From the NCBI GenBank assembly GCA_030562195.1, contig CM060201.1, positions 31,974,067 through 32,038,066 on the forward strand: 64,000 nt of DNA, read 5' to 3'. The position numbers and the translations under genes were made by a program. The notes beneath the pieces are model-generated. The model was not told the DNA's origin and made no database searches. It saw only the letters and a program-made list of their open reading frames with translations. Positions 33,209 through 44,018 of this stretch are shown here, in pieces (position 1 is the first letter of the stretch; the number at the start of each line of letters is the position of its first letter). This DNA comes from Nipponacmea schrenckii. Lineage: Eukaryota; Mollusca; Gastropoda; Lottiidae.

Positions 33209-33377
33209 TGTGATGTGAAAGGTTTAAAATTGGGTTCGACTTCGCAAAGACATAATAATATTCCCTCCATAAACTTTATTTTTCAGATAGGGAACAATTG
33301 ACAATTACCTAAGCAGGCACAATTATCCAGACACAAATGGAAATGGGAGGGTCCAATACTTCAAGTGGAACGTAACA
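33209..33377 (-). repeat. 5' LTR, 169 bp, with a 48-bp deletion
   Basis: Same ends and nearly the same sequence as the other LTR, but 48 bases are missing after TTTTCAGATA, with a two-base TA at both deletion edges. A few substitutions also separate the two. As LTRs are identical at insertion, the differences show some age. Whether the missing part held promoter signals cannot be seen. Confidence 0.92.
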
Positions 33378-33381
33378 TGGT

Positions 33382-34247
33382 GTTATTGAATCCGTTCCTA
33401 AACACTCAACTCAAAAGAGTGTAGCCTAGGCCTAGAGATTGCACGCAGCCATGCCAACACTATGGTTCTTTCTTTTGGTATTCTATGCATTTTCACCGGT
33501 GTACCAAATCTCCCTTTGTCTCCGTATTTATTGTGACAGTCTTTGAGGGCAAAGTAATAAATGCTTTCCGGTCTTTTTTGGTTTTTTGGTATATTGGTAT
33601 TTTGGTTTTTGTTACCGAAAATGAATCCGACGACAAGGAAAGATAATTTTTGCAAGGGGCGATAACTCTAAAAGTCGAAAACCTTCATTTTTTTTCTTGA
33701 ATTATTTCATTTCAGAATGAGGAATACAGGTACATTCATTTAATTCATGTAAAAACTTTCTACAAATCGGTAGGCAGGCTAATCACAACGTTGCCAAGTC
33801 CAGGTTGTCAGGGTCGACGTTTTTCGATTGTCTATTGTCATATTGTTATTCAAATTTTAACAGTTAGAAAATGGAGCAACTTCAACAAATTCTTGCTATT
33901 TTTCGGAGTTTGAAAAAAAGGTATCTTGTTGTTTGAAAATGTAACTTTTTCTGACAGGCTTTCATTCGATTTTTCAACTATTTATCTGTGGCCTAGGCCT
34001 ATATAGGGTTCTCATTCGAAATTCACGCTTTGCTGTGGTAAATTAGAAATTGAAAGTAAATCGAGCGAGGGCCATGAAGATTGGCCTACAGCACTTTGTT
34101 AAGAATTTGGCAGACATAGATGGAAGGATGTAATGTTCAATGAGTTTATGATCATAGACTAGCTTAGTGTTGGCACAATCTTAAATGGATCTTTAGGAAG
34201 ATACTGAAAATGGTGACTTCTTAACTAATATTTTGAGCTAGGCCTAC
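33382..34247 (+). repeat. Tandem unit, copy 3, middle part
   Basis: The unit continues after the retrotransposon, equal to about 1343-2310 of copy 1, with an internal deletion near 33403. It is interrupted at 34248 by a foldback element. Confidence 0.8.
33398..33655 (-). pseudogene. THAP-like fragment, unit copy 3
   Basis: An 85-codon remnant of the antisense THAP-like frame with LKDCHNKYGDKGRFG and HRIPKER. The C-terminal FSSDDF part is lost in the deletion near 33403. Confidence 0.4.
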
Positions 34248-34640
34248 CGGGTGGGTTTCAAAAGCCTACCGCCAACCGCTGCCAACCGGCCTACCGGAAG
34301 GAAAAAAATGCGCCAAAATAGATATTGTTAAATTTAAGGATCGTAGATTTTCATACAATAAAACGAAAGTATTCAATTTGACGAAACTTTTGTCGACTTC
34401 AAAATTATGGAATCAAAATTATTTTAAAAATGAAACGAAAAAAATAAATATTTTCTTTTCGTGTTCAGCGATGCTTTTCTTCACATTAACTGATACAATC
34501 CATGCCAAAAAAGCAATAATCTAATTTGTATTCAAATGGGACACACAATTAACCGTAAAAGTACCCTTAAATCTGTTTTAAATGATCACGACAGGAAGGT
34601 CGTTTGTTTCAGAGTTACTTCCCTTAATTTATTTATTTAA

Positions 34641-34967
34641 CGTCGTCGGCATCATGGATGATCAACAAGACCAAGGGATCTTTCTTCCACCTTTTAGAAT
34701 TTGACGTAGACTATAATGATTCTGCGAATGCTCCTCCTGTTAATGCAACCAAATCAGCAGTATTTTTAGTTGATAAAACGCTTCGCAAAGACTGGAGGCA
34801 CACTTCCAGCACTTGGAAAAATCAGGTTTCCAGATACAGAACATTTAGGCCTAAAGAAAAAGATGGAACTGATGCCGATGGGATAAGATCGCAAGGATTA
34901 ACTTTGAAAAAATTCTAAAATGTGGAAGATCCCTTGGCCTTGTTGATCATCCATGATGCCGACGACG
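34641..34967. mobile_element. Nested TTAA-flanked MITE, family 2
   Basis: Flanked by TTAA (34637-34640 and 34968-34971). The inverted termini begin CGTCGTCGGCATCATGGATG and stay matched for about 40 bases with one mismatch. The uninterrupted right arm of the host foldback (TTTAAATAAATAAATT near 35437) gives the empty site with a single TTAA. Unrelated in termini to the MITEs at 4260 and 8860. It contains an 86-codon open frame (34658-34918). Confidence 0.85.
34658..34918 (+). CDS. Open frame filling the nested MITE, unknown
   Basis: 86 codons from an ATG inside the left inverted terminus to a TAA just before the right one, covering most of a 327-base MITE. It reads MINKTKGSFFHLLEF and later SSTWKNQVSRYRTFRPKEKD. 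I know no family for it. It may be chance, or a captured host exon. Confidence 0.2.
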   Translation: MINKTKGSFFHLLEFDVDYNDSANAPPVNATKSAVFLVDKTLRKDWRHTSSTWKNQVSRYRTFRPKEKDGTDADGIRSQGLTLKKF

Positions 34968-35829
34968 TTAAAGGGATAATAGGCGTTAGAATACACTCGT
35001 CCTACGGCTTATATTTGTATTTCATATTGACTATTAGTTAAATAAGTATGCATCCCACACTTTACCAAATTTTAAAAAGCCACAATAGAAATATATTCGG
35101 AATTTTAAAAAAAAGTGAGCCAGCGAAGATTCCATTCAGTTTGAGAATAAAAGCGTCTGGTAAATCAACGCTAAAACATCATTGTGGAACTCAACAGTAG
35201 GGGTCAAGGACGCGTGAAAAAGCACATGTTAGAGTTACTTCCCTTTATATTTACACTTTTGAAAATCGCTTGATGGATGGCTCAAGCTTTTTATGATTAG
35301 CTACTTTATTTTGGGGATTTATCGGATTTTAGAGGGATTTTGATGTATAGGTAAGTCCACTGATGGATATATACTGTTACTGTCCAAATTTGAGTGAACT
35401 TAAAATTTTATGTTCGTTCTAACGCCTATTATCCCTTTAAATAAATAAATTAAGGGAAGTAACTCTGAAACAAACGAGCTTCCTGTCGTGATCATTTAAA
35501 AAAGATTTAAGGGTACTTTTACGGTTAATTGTGTGTCCCATTTGAATACAAATTAGATTATTGCTTTTTTGGCATGGATTGTATCAGTTAATGTGAAGAA
35601 AAACATCGCTTAACACGAAAAGAAAATATTTATTTTTTTCGTTTCAATTTTAAAATAATTTTGATTCCATAATTTTGACGTCAACAAAAGTTTCGTCAAA
35701 TTGAATACTTTCGTTTTATTGTATGAAAATCTACGATCCTTAAATTTAACAATATCTATTTTGGCGCATTTTTTTCCTTCCGGTAGGCCGGTTGGCAGCG
35801 GTTGGCGGTAGGCTTTTGAAACCCACCCG

Positions 35830-38800
35830 GGCCTACCAGTAGGCTATGTCTAGCAATATTGATTCTTTTGACTTTTCTTTATTTCACCAAAAAGTGGCCG
35901 AAATTTCAGATTCTCATGACAAAATATAATACTCTGAACACAGAAACCAGCGATAAAGAGGAATCAGACAGAAGTCTAATATCAAAGAGGAAAGTTATAA
36001 AACTAAGGGTGGGGAAATTGAAGAGTTAAAGAAATGTTTGAACTATTCTGAATGAGACAGAATCGGAACAATCACAAACTGAAAGTAAAAGACAGATGGA
36101 AAAACATTTAGATTGAGTGAATTAGAGAAACTGGAAAAGGAACAAACCAGAAATGGAGAAGGAACAATTTGACAGTAAACACTAAACAGCAATTATCAAA
36201 AATTAAATCAGCCATTACCAACTAAAGAAAATTTACTAACAGGATTTTAGAATTTTAGCTGATACTCAGACACAAGAAATATCAGCTCTACAATTCAAGT
36301 TGACTTCTGAACAGTTGAAACATGAACACATAGTAAAAGGTATGTTGATTATTTTTAGAGATAAAATGGTTTACTTTACGAATAATAACCAATAATCTGG
36401 TTTTTGTGAATGAATTGAAATTTGTGTTTACACGCAATTAATGCTTTTGTAAACTATTAAATGAAACTGGTTTTGACATGGTTTTGTATAAAAAGAATAT
36501 GCCTAAGCCTCGAAATAGATTGTCTTTTCCGTTAACTTCAATCAAATGTCCTCAGTCATAACAGATCAGTTGTGAAAAATAGTTATTCTGGCTACACCAT
36601 TATGTTGTATCTTTCTTAGTATACGGTAACTGATATAATATTGTTGAATGTCAAATCGACGCCTTTGTTTTTGGGGGTTTTTCATTTTCTCTCATTGTAC
36701 ACTGTATCATCTTTGTTCATAAACATGAGCAAAGTAGGACGTTTAAATTATCGTACTTGAGGCAGTTACAACATATGAATTCCATTTTATTATTATTTTA
36801 GGGTTTCACAAAAAAACGACGATATCATAATTTCTCTCAAGTCTCAGATAAATAAAGCCACTTGCAGAAACGATTGGTTGAACCGATAAAGTGAGTGTGT
36901 CATCTTAATTTGTTAACTTTAGCAGGAATCCTCGTAATATTAGTTATAGTGTCCTGTTATTTTTTAAGCACACCTTGATGTTAGCATTTTAGCAAATAAT
37001 ATTTTATGATTTTTTAATATGGACACATGAGCAAATTTGAAATCATATGGGGCAACCACTCAAATATAATAATAAATATATTAAAAAGAAAAATGATGCT
37101 TTGATGGGTTAAATATTGCTTAAGGTCAGGCCTTGCATTGTCAGGTATTAGTCTCCTGGTCAGAATATCATTATGTACTATATATTCTACTTTATATAGA
37201 ATAAAACTGTTCGGCATGTAAATCTGAATTCTCACTCTTCCATAGAAAAGAGGGGGGGGGGGGTACACATTTTTATTTTATGAATAGAATATTATAGTGT
37301 CGTATTATTCCTAGTCATTTCTCTTCCAATTTCAGCACCATTGTAGACTATGTGGTAAAATATTTTGTTGTAATTGTTGTAACACTTGGATGATGACACC
37401 TAGTTAGCAGGTAAGCTTTTTCTTGATTCTGTTTATCAGAATGGTTCTTTCAATTTGGAATTTTTTTTTTTTTATTTTATTTTTTTTTATCTACTGACAT
37501 TTTCACTTGTAAGCTCTTTTGCCTTTTTAATGACCTACATCAAAACTCTGCGATAGTGTAAAACCCTTTTTTCGATGTTTTTATTTTTATGAATAGAATA
37601 TTATAGTGTCGTATTATTCCTAGTCATTACTCTTCCAATTTCAGCACCATTGTAGACTATATGGTAAAATATTTTGTTGTAATTGCTGTAACACTTCGAT
37701 GGTGACACCTAGTTAGAAGGTAAGCTTTATCTTGATTCTGTTTATCAGAATGGTTCTTTCAATTTGGAATTTTTTTTTTTATTTATTTTTTTTTTTTATC
37801 TACTGACATTTTCACTTGTAAGCCCTTTTGCCTTTTTAATGACCTACATCAAAACTCTGCGATAGTGTAAAACCCTTTTTTCGATGTTTTTATTTTTATG
37901 AATAGAATATTATAGTGTCGTATTATTCCTAGTCATTACTCTTCCAATTTCAGCACCATTGTAGACTATATGGTAAAATATTTTGTTGTAATTGTTGTAA
38001 CACTTGGATGGTGACACCTAGTTAGAAGGTAAGCTTTATCTTGATTCTGTTTATCAGAATGGTTCTTTCAATTTGGAATTTTTTTTTATTTATTTATTTT
38101 TTTTTTAATCTACTGACAGTTTCACTTGTGAGCTCTTTTGCCTTTTTAATGACCCACATCAAAACTCTGCGATAATGTGAAACCCTTTTTTTGATGTTTT
38201 TATTTTATGAATAGAATATTATAGTGTCGTATTATTCCTAGTCCCCATTACTCTTCCAATTTCAGCACCATTGTAGACTATATGGTAAAATATTTTGTTG
38301 TAATTGTTGTAACACTTGGATGGTGACACCTAGTCAGAAGGTAAGCTTTATCTTGATTCTGTTTATCAGAATGGTTCTTTCAATTTGGAATTTTTTTAAT
38401 TATTTTTATTTTTTTTTATCTACCGACATTTTCACTTGTAAGCTCTTTTGCCTTTTTAATGACCTACATCAAAACTCTGCGATAGTGTGAAACCTTTTTT
38501 TTGATGTTTTTATTTTTATGAATAGAATATTATAGTGTCGTATTATTCCTAGTCATTACTCTTCCAATTTCAGCACCATTGTAGACTATATGGTAAAACA
38601 TTTTGTTGTAATTGTTGTAACACTTGGATGGTGACACCTAGATAGAAGGTAAGCTTTATCTTGATTCTGTTTATCAGAACGGTTCTTTCAATTTGGAATT
38701 TTTTTTTTTATTTATTTATTTTTTTTTTTTTATCTACTGACATTGTCACTTGTAAGCTCTTTTGCCTTTTTAATGACCTACATCAAAACTCTGCGATAAT

Positions 38801-38880
38801 GTGAAACCTTCTTTTGATGTTTTTGACGGGAAAAGTGTAGTAACTGAGAGTAATCTTGACTTTGTGACTTTTCAGAAAAA
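35830..38880 (+). repeat. Tandem unit, copy 3, right part
   Basis: The unit resumes with a coiled-coil exon that has lost its first part: the acceptor region (ending TTATTTCA at 35885) joins directly to the sequence after GTTCA, a deletion between short TTCA repeats. It then carries the small coiled-coil exon, the amplified FYVE exon array (about 37260-38820) and ends near 38880, where it joins a later part of the next copy (equal to 13017). Confidence 0.8.
37260..38820 (+). repeat. FYVE-exon tandem array, five ~309-bp units
   Basis: Five exons of 75 bases at 37336-37410, 37645-37719, 37954-38028, 38266-38340 and 38574-38648 sit in repeats of 308-312 bases, each with CCAATTTCAG acceptor and GTAAGC donor. 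The peptide is HHCRL[CY]GKIFCCNCCN, then MVTPS or similar. The second Cys of the C-x2-C pair is Tyr in all but the first unit. A TAG stop follows PS in four of the five; the fourth unit has CAG (Gln), or GATAG-shifted wording in the fifth. No unit is intact throughout. Confidence 0.8.
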
Positions 38881-40122
38881 AACAAAACTATCCAACCTTC
38901 AGTCATGCACTTCTTTTAAGGCTGATAATTGTACAATATTACTCAGTTCCATGAAAATCTGCAAAGGGTACTTGCACCTTCCACCAAGGCAATAACTGAT
39001 GAAACATTTGTCAATATTTTAGTGTGAGTGTTGGTTAAGCCTATTGGAAATCATAACAAAATCCGTCTACAAGCTAAAAAATCAAACGCGTTTTACAGTA
39101 CAAGGTCAAATATTTTTTTTTTCCGATATTTTTAATTTTAATTAGGGTCCATCCTTGTGTGGTAATAAAACGATTTCAGCAAATTTAGATAAAGAGCAAC
39201 ATTTTTTCCCTATTCCATTTTATTCACCTGAACAAACAATACACTTCCATCAGAGCCAGACACAATGATCCAACCACACAGTTGAATACAAAATCTCATG
39301 ACAACGCTTGGTAGGGAATTCTTGCTGGCTTACTGGTGCTGGTGCTGGTGCTGGTCCTTTTTGTGCACTCCTTAAACCCCTCGACCACCATTACATAAAA
39401 TCCCCTCCTTCCAAATGATTCATTATAATTCTGAGTCACCCCGTAACTTTGATGAGGCAAACAACAGTTTGCGTTATGCTGGCACCTATTAGCCCTACTG
39501 GTTTGAAAGTATTACATGATTTAAAGCTGGAATAAGTCAGTGATTTATTTTCTAATGCTGATGGGGTTTCCATAAAAAAGCTCTGTACAGTCCAGAACAC
39601 AGAACAGTTCTTGTGTCTGTCACTAAAGTTAGTAAAGCAATCGAGTTACTTTCAGTTCAGTGAAGTGTATTATGATGCAGGTGTGTTGCCATTAAGACTT
39701 GTGCATGAATTAAAAAATACTCTAGAAACTGATCTCATCCTTGCCACGAAAGAAAACTCATCTGCCTTCACATGTTCTGTTTGGTCTGAAATAAAATGCA
39801 ATACAATACAATTAATTTCCAAGAATTAACAAGATAACAAGAACAGTTATGGATGGATAAACCCATCTTTTGTATGCGATAATTTTTGCTCTATTAGCAT
39901 TGAGTAGGCCTATTTACTGTCTGACTCTCCCCACCACAGAGAACCCTGCTCATGTCATCCTCCAATAATTACCTACAAATTCGAAAACCTCGAAAACGGG
40001 ATTAATGCTAGGGTGTCCTCCCCTCCCAAACCCTGAGATTATATATTATCAACCACTCTTACTAGTTAGATAGGCTACTTCAAAATAATAAAAATGAATT
40101 TACTGCATCAGCGACTACTCAA

Positions 40123-40542
40123 CTACGCCGCGGTCAAGCTAACTTGGACAGCTTCGGCCGAATTGTGATTGGCTGGTGTTATTGAATCCGTTCCTAAACA
40201 GTAGTGTGTTCCTCGATTTAGAAAGTTGGGACTTCTTATTGTGGCAGGTGAAGACTTGGTACCTCTTGGAAAATCATCTGAACTAAAGGGGCGAAAAACA
40301 CTCAACTCAAAAGAGTCTAGCCTAGGCCTAGTGATTGCACGCAGCCATGCCAACACTATGGTTCTTTCTTTTGGTATTCTATGCAATTTCACCGTTGTAC
40401 CAAATCTCCCATTTTCTCCGGATTTATTGTGACAGTCTTTGAAGGCAAAGTAATAATGCTTTCCGGTCTTTTTTGGTTTTTTGGTATTTTGGTTTTTGTG
40501 TATACCGAAAATGAATCCGACAAGGAAAGATAATTTTGGCAA
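40123..40542 (-). pseudogene. THAP-like fragment, unit copy 4 (longest)
   Basis: 139 open codons from MPKLSFLVGFIFG to 40123. It keeps FKDCHNKSGENGRFG, HRIPKER, AWLRAITRPRLD and FSSDDFPRG. It is the best version for testing the THAP assignment. Metal ligands Cys1, Cys3 and His are absent as in the other copies. Confidence 0.45.
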
Positions 40543-41212
40543 GGGGCGATAACTCTAAAAGTCGAAACGGGGAAAACCTTCATTTTTTTTTTCTTGAATT
40601 ATTTCATTGCAGAATGAGGAATACAGGTACATTCATTTAATTCATGTAAAAACTTTCTACAAATGGGTAGGCAGGCTAATCACAACGTTGCCAAGTCCAT
40701 GTTGTCAGGGTCGACGTTTTTCGATTGTCTATTGTCATATTGTTATTCAAATTTTAACAGTTAGAAAATGGAGCAACTTCAACAAATTCTTGCTATTTTT
40801 CGGAGTTTGAAAAAAAGGTATCTTGTTGTTTGATGATGTAACTTTTTCTGACAGGCTTTCATTCGATTGTCCAACTATTTATCTGTGGCCTAGGCCTATA
40901 TAGGGTTCTCATTCGAAATTCACGCTTTGCTCTGGTAAATTAGAAATTGAAAGTAAATCGAGCGAGGGCCATAAAGATTGGCCTACAGCACTTTGTTAAG
41001 AATTTGGCAGAGAATAGATGGAAGGATGTAATGTTCAATGAGTTTATGATCATAGACTAGCTTAGTGTTGGCACAATCTTAAATGGATCTTTAGGAAGGC
41101 CTAAAGATACTGAAAATGGTGACTTCTTAACTAATATTTTGAGCTATAGGCCTAGGCCTACCAGTAGGCTATGTCTAACAATATTGATTCTTTTGACTTT
41201 TCTTTATTTCAG

Positions 41213-41893
41213 GTGTAATGAAGCACTGAAAGAAAACGAGAACCTTGCAATAGACCTAAAAAGAAAAGGGTTGTTAGCCGATGAGGCAACATTAGAAGTT
41301 CAATCTGGCAGTGAACAAAAATTTGGTGATTTTCACATTCATGATTTTAGTCCATCAATTTTCCAGTCAGATTTAATGAAAGCAGTGATTGAAAAACAGC
41401 ACCTCAATCAGGAAATATTGGAATTAAAGGCAATTGTTCACCAAAAAGTGGCCGAAATTTCAGATTCTCATGACAAAATATAATACTCTGAACACAGAAA
41501 CCAGCGATAAAGAGGAATCAGACAGAAGTCTAATATCAAAGAGGAAAGTTATAAAACTAAGGGTGGGGAAATTGAAGAGTTAAAGAAATGTTTGAACTAT
41601 TCTGAATGAGACAGAATTGGAACAATCACAAACTGAAAGTAAAAGACAGATGGAAAAACATTTAGATTGAGTGAATTAGAGAAACTGGAAAAGGAACAAA
41701 CCAGAAATGGAGAAGGAACAATTTGACAGTAAACACTAAACAGCAATTATCAAAAATTAAATCAGCCATTACCAACTGAAGAAAATTTACTAACAGGATT
41801 TTAGAATTTTAGCTGATACTCAGACACAAGAAATATCAGCTCTACAATTCAAGTTGACTTCTGAACAGTTGAAACATGAACACATAGTAAAAG
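41213..41893 (+). pseudogene. Coiled-coil exon of FYVE-type gene, copy 4
   Basis: Same exon as 2369-2987 but with 18 more codons (LKRKGLLADEATLEVQSG) after NLAID, so this is the fuller version. The open part reads through HIHDFSPSIFQSDLMKAVIE and QEILELKAIVHQKV to a TAA near 41480, then continues out of frame. The heptad-like pattern supports a coiled coil. It ends at the same GTATGT donor. Confidence 0.5.
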
Positions 41894-42263
41894 GTATGTT
41901 GATTATTTTTAGAGATAAAATGGTTTACTTTACGAATAATAACCAATAATCTGGTTTTTGTGAATGAATTGAAATTTGTGTTTACACGCAATTAATGCTT
42001 TTGTAAACTATTAAATGAAACTGGTTTTGACATGGTTTTGTATAAAAAGAATATGCCTAAGCCTCGAAATAGATTGTCTTTTCCGTTAACTTCAATCAAA
42101 TGTCCTCAGTCATAACAGATCAGTTGTGAAAAATAGTTATTCTGGCTACACCATTATGTTGTATCTTTCTTAGTATACGGTAACTGATATAATATTGTTG
42201 AATGTCAAATCGACGCCTTTGTTTTTGGGGGTTTTTCATTTTCTCTCATTGTACACTGTATCA

Positions 42264-42445
42264 TTTTTTGTGAAACCCTAAAATAATAATAAAATGGAAT
42301 TCATATGTTGTAACTGCCTCAAGTACGATAATTTAAACGTCCTACTTTGCTCATGCTCACAAAGTAGGACGTTTAAATTATCGTACTTGAGGCAGTTACA
42401 ACATATGAATTCCATTTTATTATTATTTTAGGGTTTCACAAAAAA
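42264..42445. repeat. 86-bp perfect inverted repeat, 10-bp spacer
   Basis: The arms 42264-42349 and 42360-42445 are exact complements by my reading. Copies 1 and 3 have only the right-arm sequence here (about 36728 onward), so the left arm is a new inverted duplication in copy 4. Confidence 0.85.
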
Positions 42446-42899
42446 ACGACGATATCATAATTTCTCTCAAGTCTCAGATAAATAAAGCCACTTGCAGAAA
42501 CGATTGGTTGAACCGATAAAGTGAGTGTGTCATCTTAATTTGTTAACTTTAGCAGGAATCCTCGTAATATTAGTTATAGTGTCCTGTTATTTTTTAAGCA
42601 CACCTTGATATTAGCATTTTAGCAAATAATATTTTATGATTTTTTAATATGGACACATGAGCAAATTTGAAATCATATGGGGCAACCACTCAAATATAAT
42701 AATAAATATATTAAAAAGAAAAATGATGCTTTGATGGGTTAAATATTGCTTAAGGTCAGGCCTTGCATTGTCAGGTATTAGTCTCCTGGTCAGAATATCA
42801 TTATGTACTATATATTCTACTTTATATAGAATAAAACTGTTCGGCATGTAAATCTGAATTCTCACTCTTCCATAGAAAAGATGGGGGGGGGGTGGGGTT

Positions 42900-44017
42900 A
42901 CACATTTTTATTTTATGAATAGAATATTATAGTGTCGTATTATTCCTAGTCATTTCTCTTCCAATTTCAGCACCATTGTAGACTATGTGGTAAAATATTT
43001 TGTTGTAATTGTTGTAACACTTGGATGATGACACCTAGTTAGCAGGTAAGCTTTTTCTTGATTCTGTTTATCAGAATGGTTCTTTCAATTTGGAATTTTT
43101 TTTTTATTTATTTTTTTTTTTTTTTATCTACTGACATTTTCACTTGTAAGCTCTTTTGCCTTTTTAATGACCTACATCAAAACTCTGCGATAGTGTAAAA
43201 CCCTTTTTTTGATGTTTTTATTTTTATGAATAGAATATTATAGTGTCGTATTATTCCTAGTCATTTCTCTTCCAATTTCAGCACCATTGTAGACTATGTG
43301 GTAAAATATTTTGTTGTAATTGTTGTAACACTTGGATGATGACACCTAGTTAGAAGGTAAGCTTTATCTTGATTCTGTTTATCAGAATGGTTCTTTCTAT
43401 TTGGAATTTTTTTTTATTTATTTTTTTTTTTTATCTTCTGACATTTTCACTTGTAAGCTCTTTTGCCTTTTTAATGACCTACATCAAAACTCTGCGATAG
43501 TGTGAAACCCTTTTTTTGATGTTTTTATTTTTATGAATAGAATATTATAGTGTCGTATTATTCCTAGTCATTACTCTTCCAATTTCAGCACCATTGTAGA
43601 CTATATGGTAAAATATTTTGTTGTAATTGCTGTAACACTTGGATGGTGACACCTAGTTAGAAGATAAGCTTTATCTTGATTCTGTTTATCAGAATGGTTC
43701 TTTCAATTTGGAATTTTTTTTTTTATTTATTTATTTTTTTTTTATCTACTGACATTTTCACTTGTAAGCCCTTTTGCCTTTTTAATGACCTACATCAAAA
43801 CTCTGCGATAGTGTAAAACCCTTTTTTCGATGTTTTTATTTTTATGAATAGAATATTATAGTGTCGTATTATTCCTTGTCATTACTCTTCCAATTTCAGC
43901 ACCATTGTAGACTATATGGTAAAATATTTTGTTGTAATTGCTGTAACACTTCGATGGTGACACCTAGTTAGAAGGTAAGCTTTATCTTGATTCTGTTTAT
44001 CAGAATGGTTCTTTCAA
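42900..44017 (+). repeat. FYVE-exon tandem array, four ~309-bp units
   Basis: FYVE exons at 42971-43045, 43282-43356, 43589-43663 and 43900-43974. The first two keep the CG Cys, the last two have Tyr. The third has lost its donor (AAG then ATAAGC instead of GTAAGC). All four have TAG after PS. The array ends abruptly at 44018 inside a unit. Confidence 0.8.
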
Positions 44018-44018
44018 T

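Larger units (their letters stand above)
26544..33377 (-). mobile_element. Ty3/gypsy LTR retrotransposon, 6.8 kb
   Basis: Two short LTRs in the same orientation bound gag and pol on the minus strand. The host site TGGT is duplicated (26540-26543 and 33378-33381); the empty site GGCTGGTGTTATTG is intact at about 18318 and 40171. The order protease, reverse transcriptase, RNase H, integrase defines Ty3/gypsy. A chromodomain-like tail follows the integrase. Several stops and frame breaks in gag and pol make the copy defective. It inserted into unit copy 3. Confidence 0.93.
34248..35829. mobile_element. Foldback element with ~400-bp inverted arms
   Basis: The left arm (34248-34640, continuing at 34972-34996) and right arm (about 35411-35829) are near-perfect inverted copies. 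They start CGGGTGGGTTTCAAAAGCC and end with the complement. Flanks read GGCCTAC on both sides (34241-34247 and 35830-35836). Because GGCCTAC overlaps the terminus bases, the target duplication is 5-7 bases. The empty site is visible in copies 1 and 4 as GGCCTACCAG. A 327-base MITE sits inside the left arm. The centre (34997-35410) shows no coding potential. Confidence 0.85.
38880..44018 (+). repeat. Tandem unit, copy 4
   Basis: The copy least disturbed by transposons. It joins copy 3 at about 38880, lacking the start of the unit (equal to 12038-13015), and runs through the unidentified exon (39660-39829), THAP-like frame, coiled-coil exon (41213-41893), an 86-bp inverted duplication (42264-42445) and a FYVE-exon array, then leaves the repeat at about 44018. 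Confidence 0.85.

Noticed and set aside
11420..42865. 73- to 84-codon minus-strand frames beginning near MRIQIYMPNSFILYKVEY in three unit copies (11420, 37014, 42644)
   Set aside because: They are repeated because the unit is repeated; AT-rich, with no domain or splice support.
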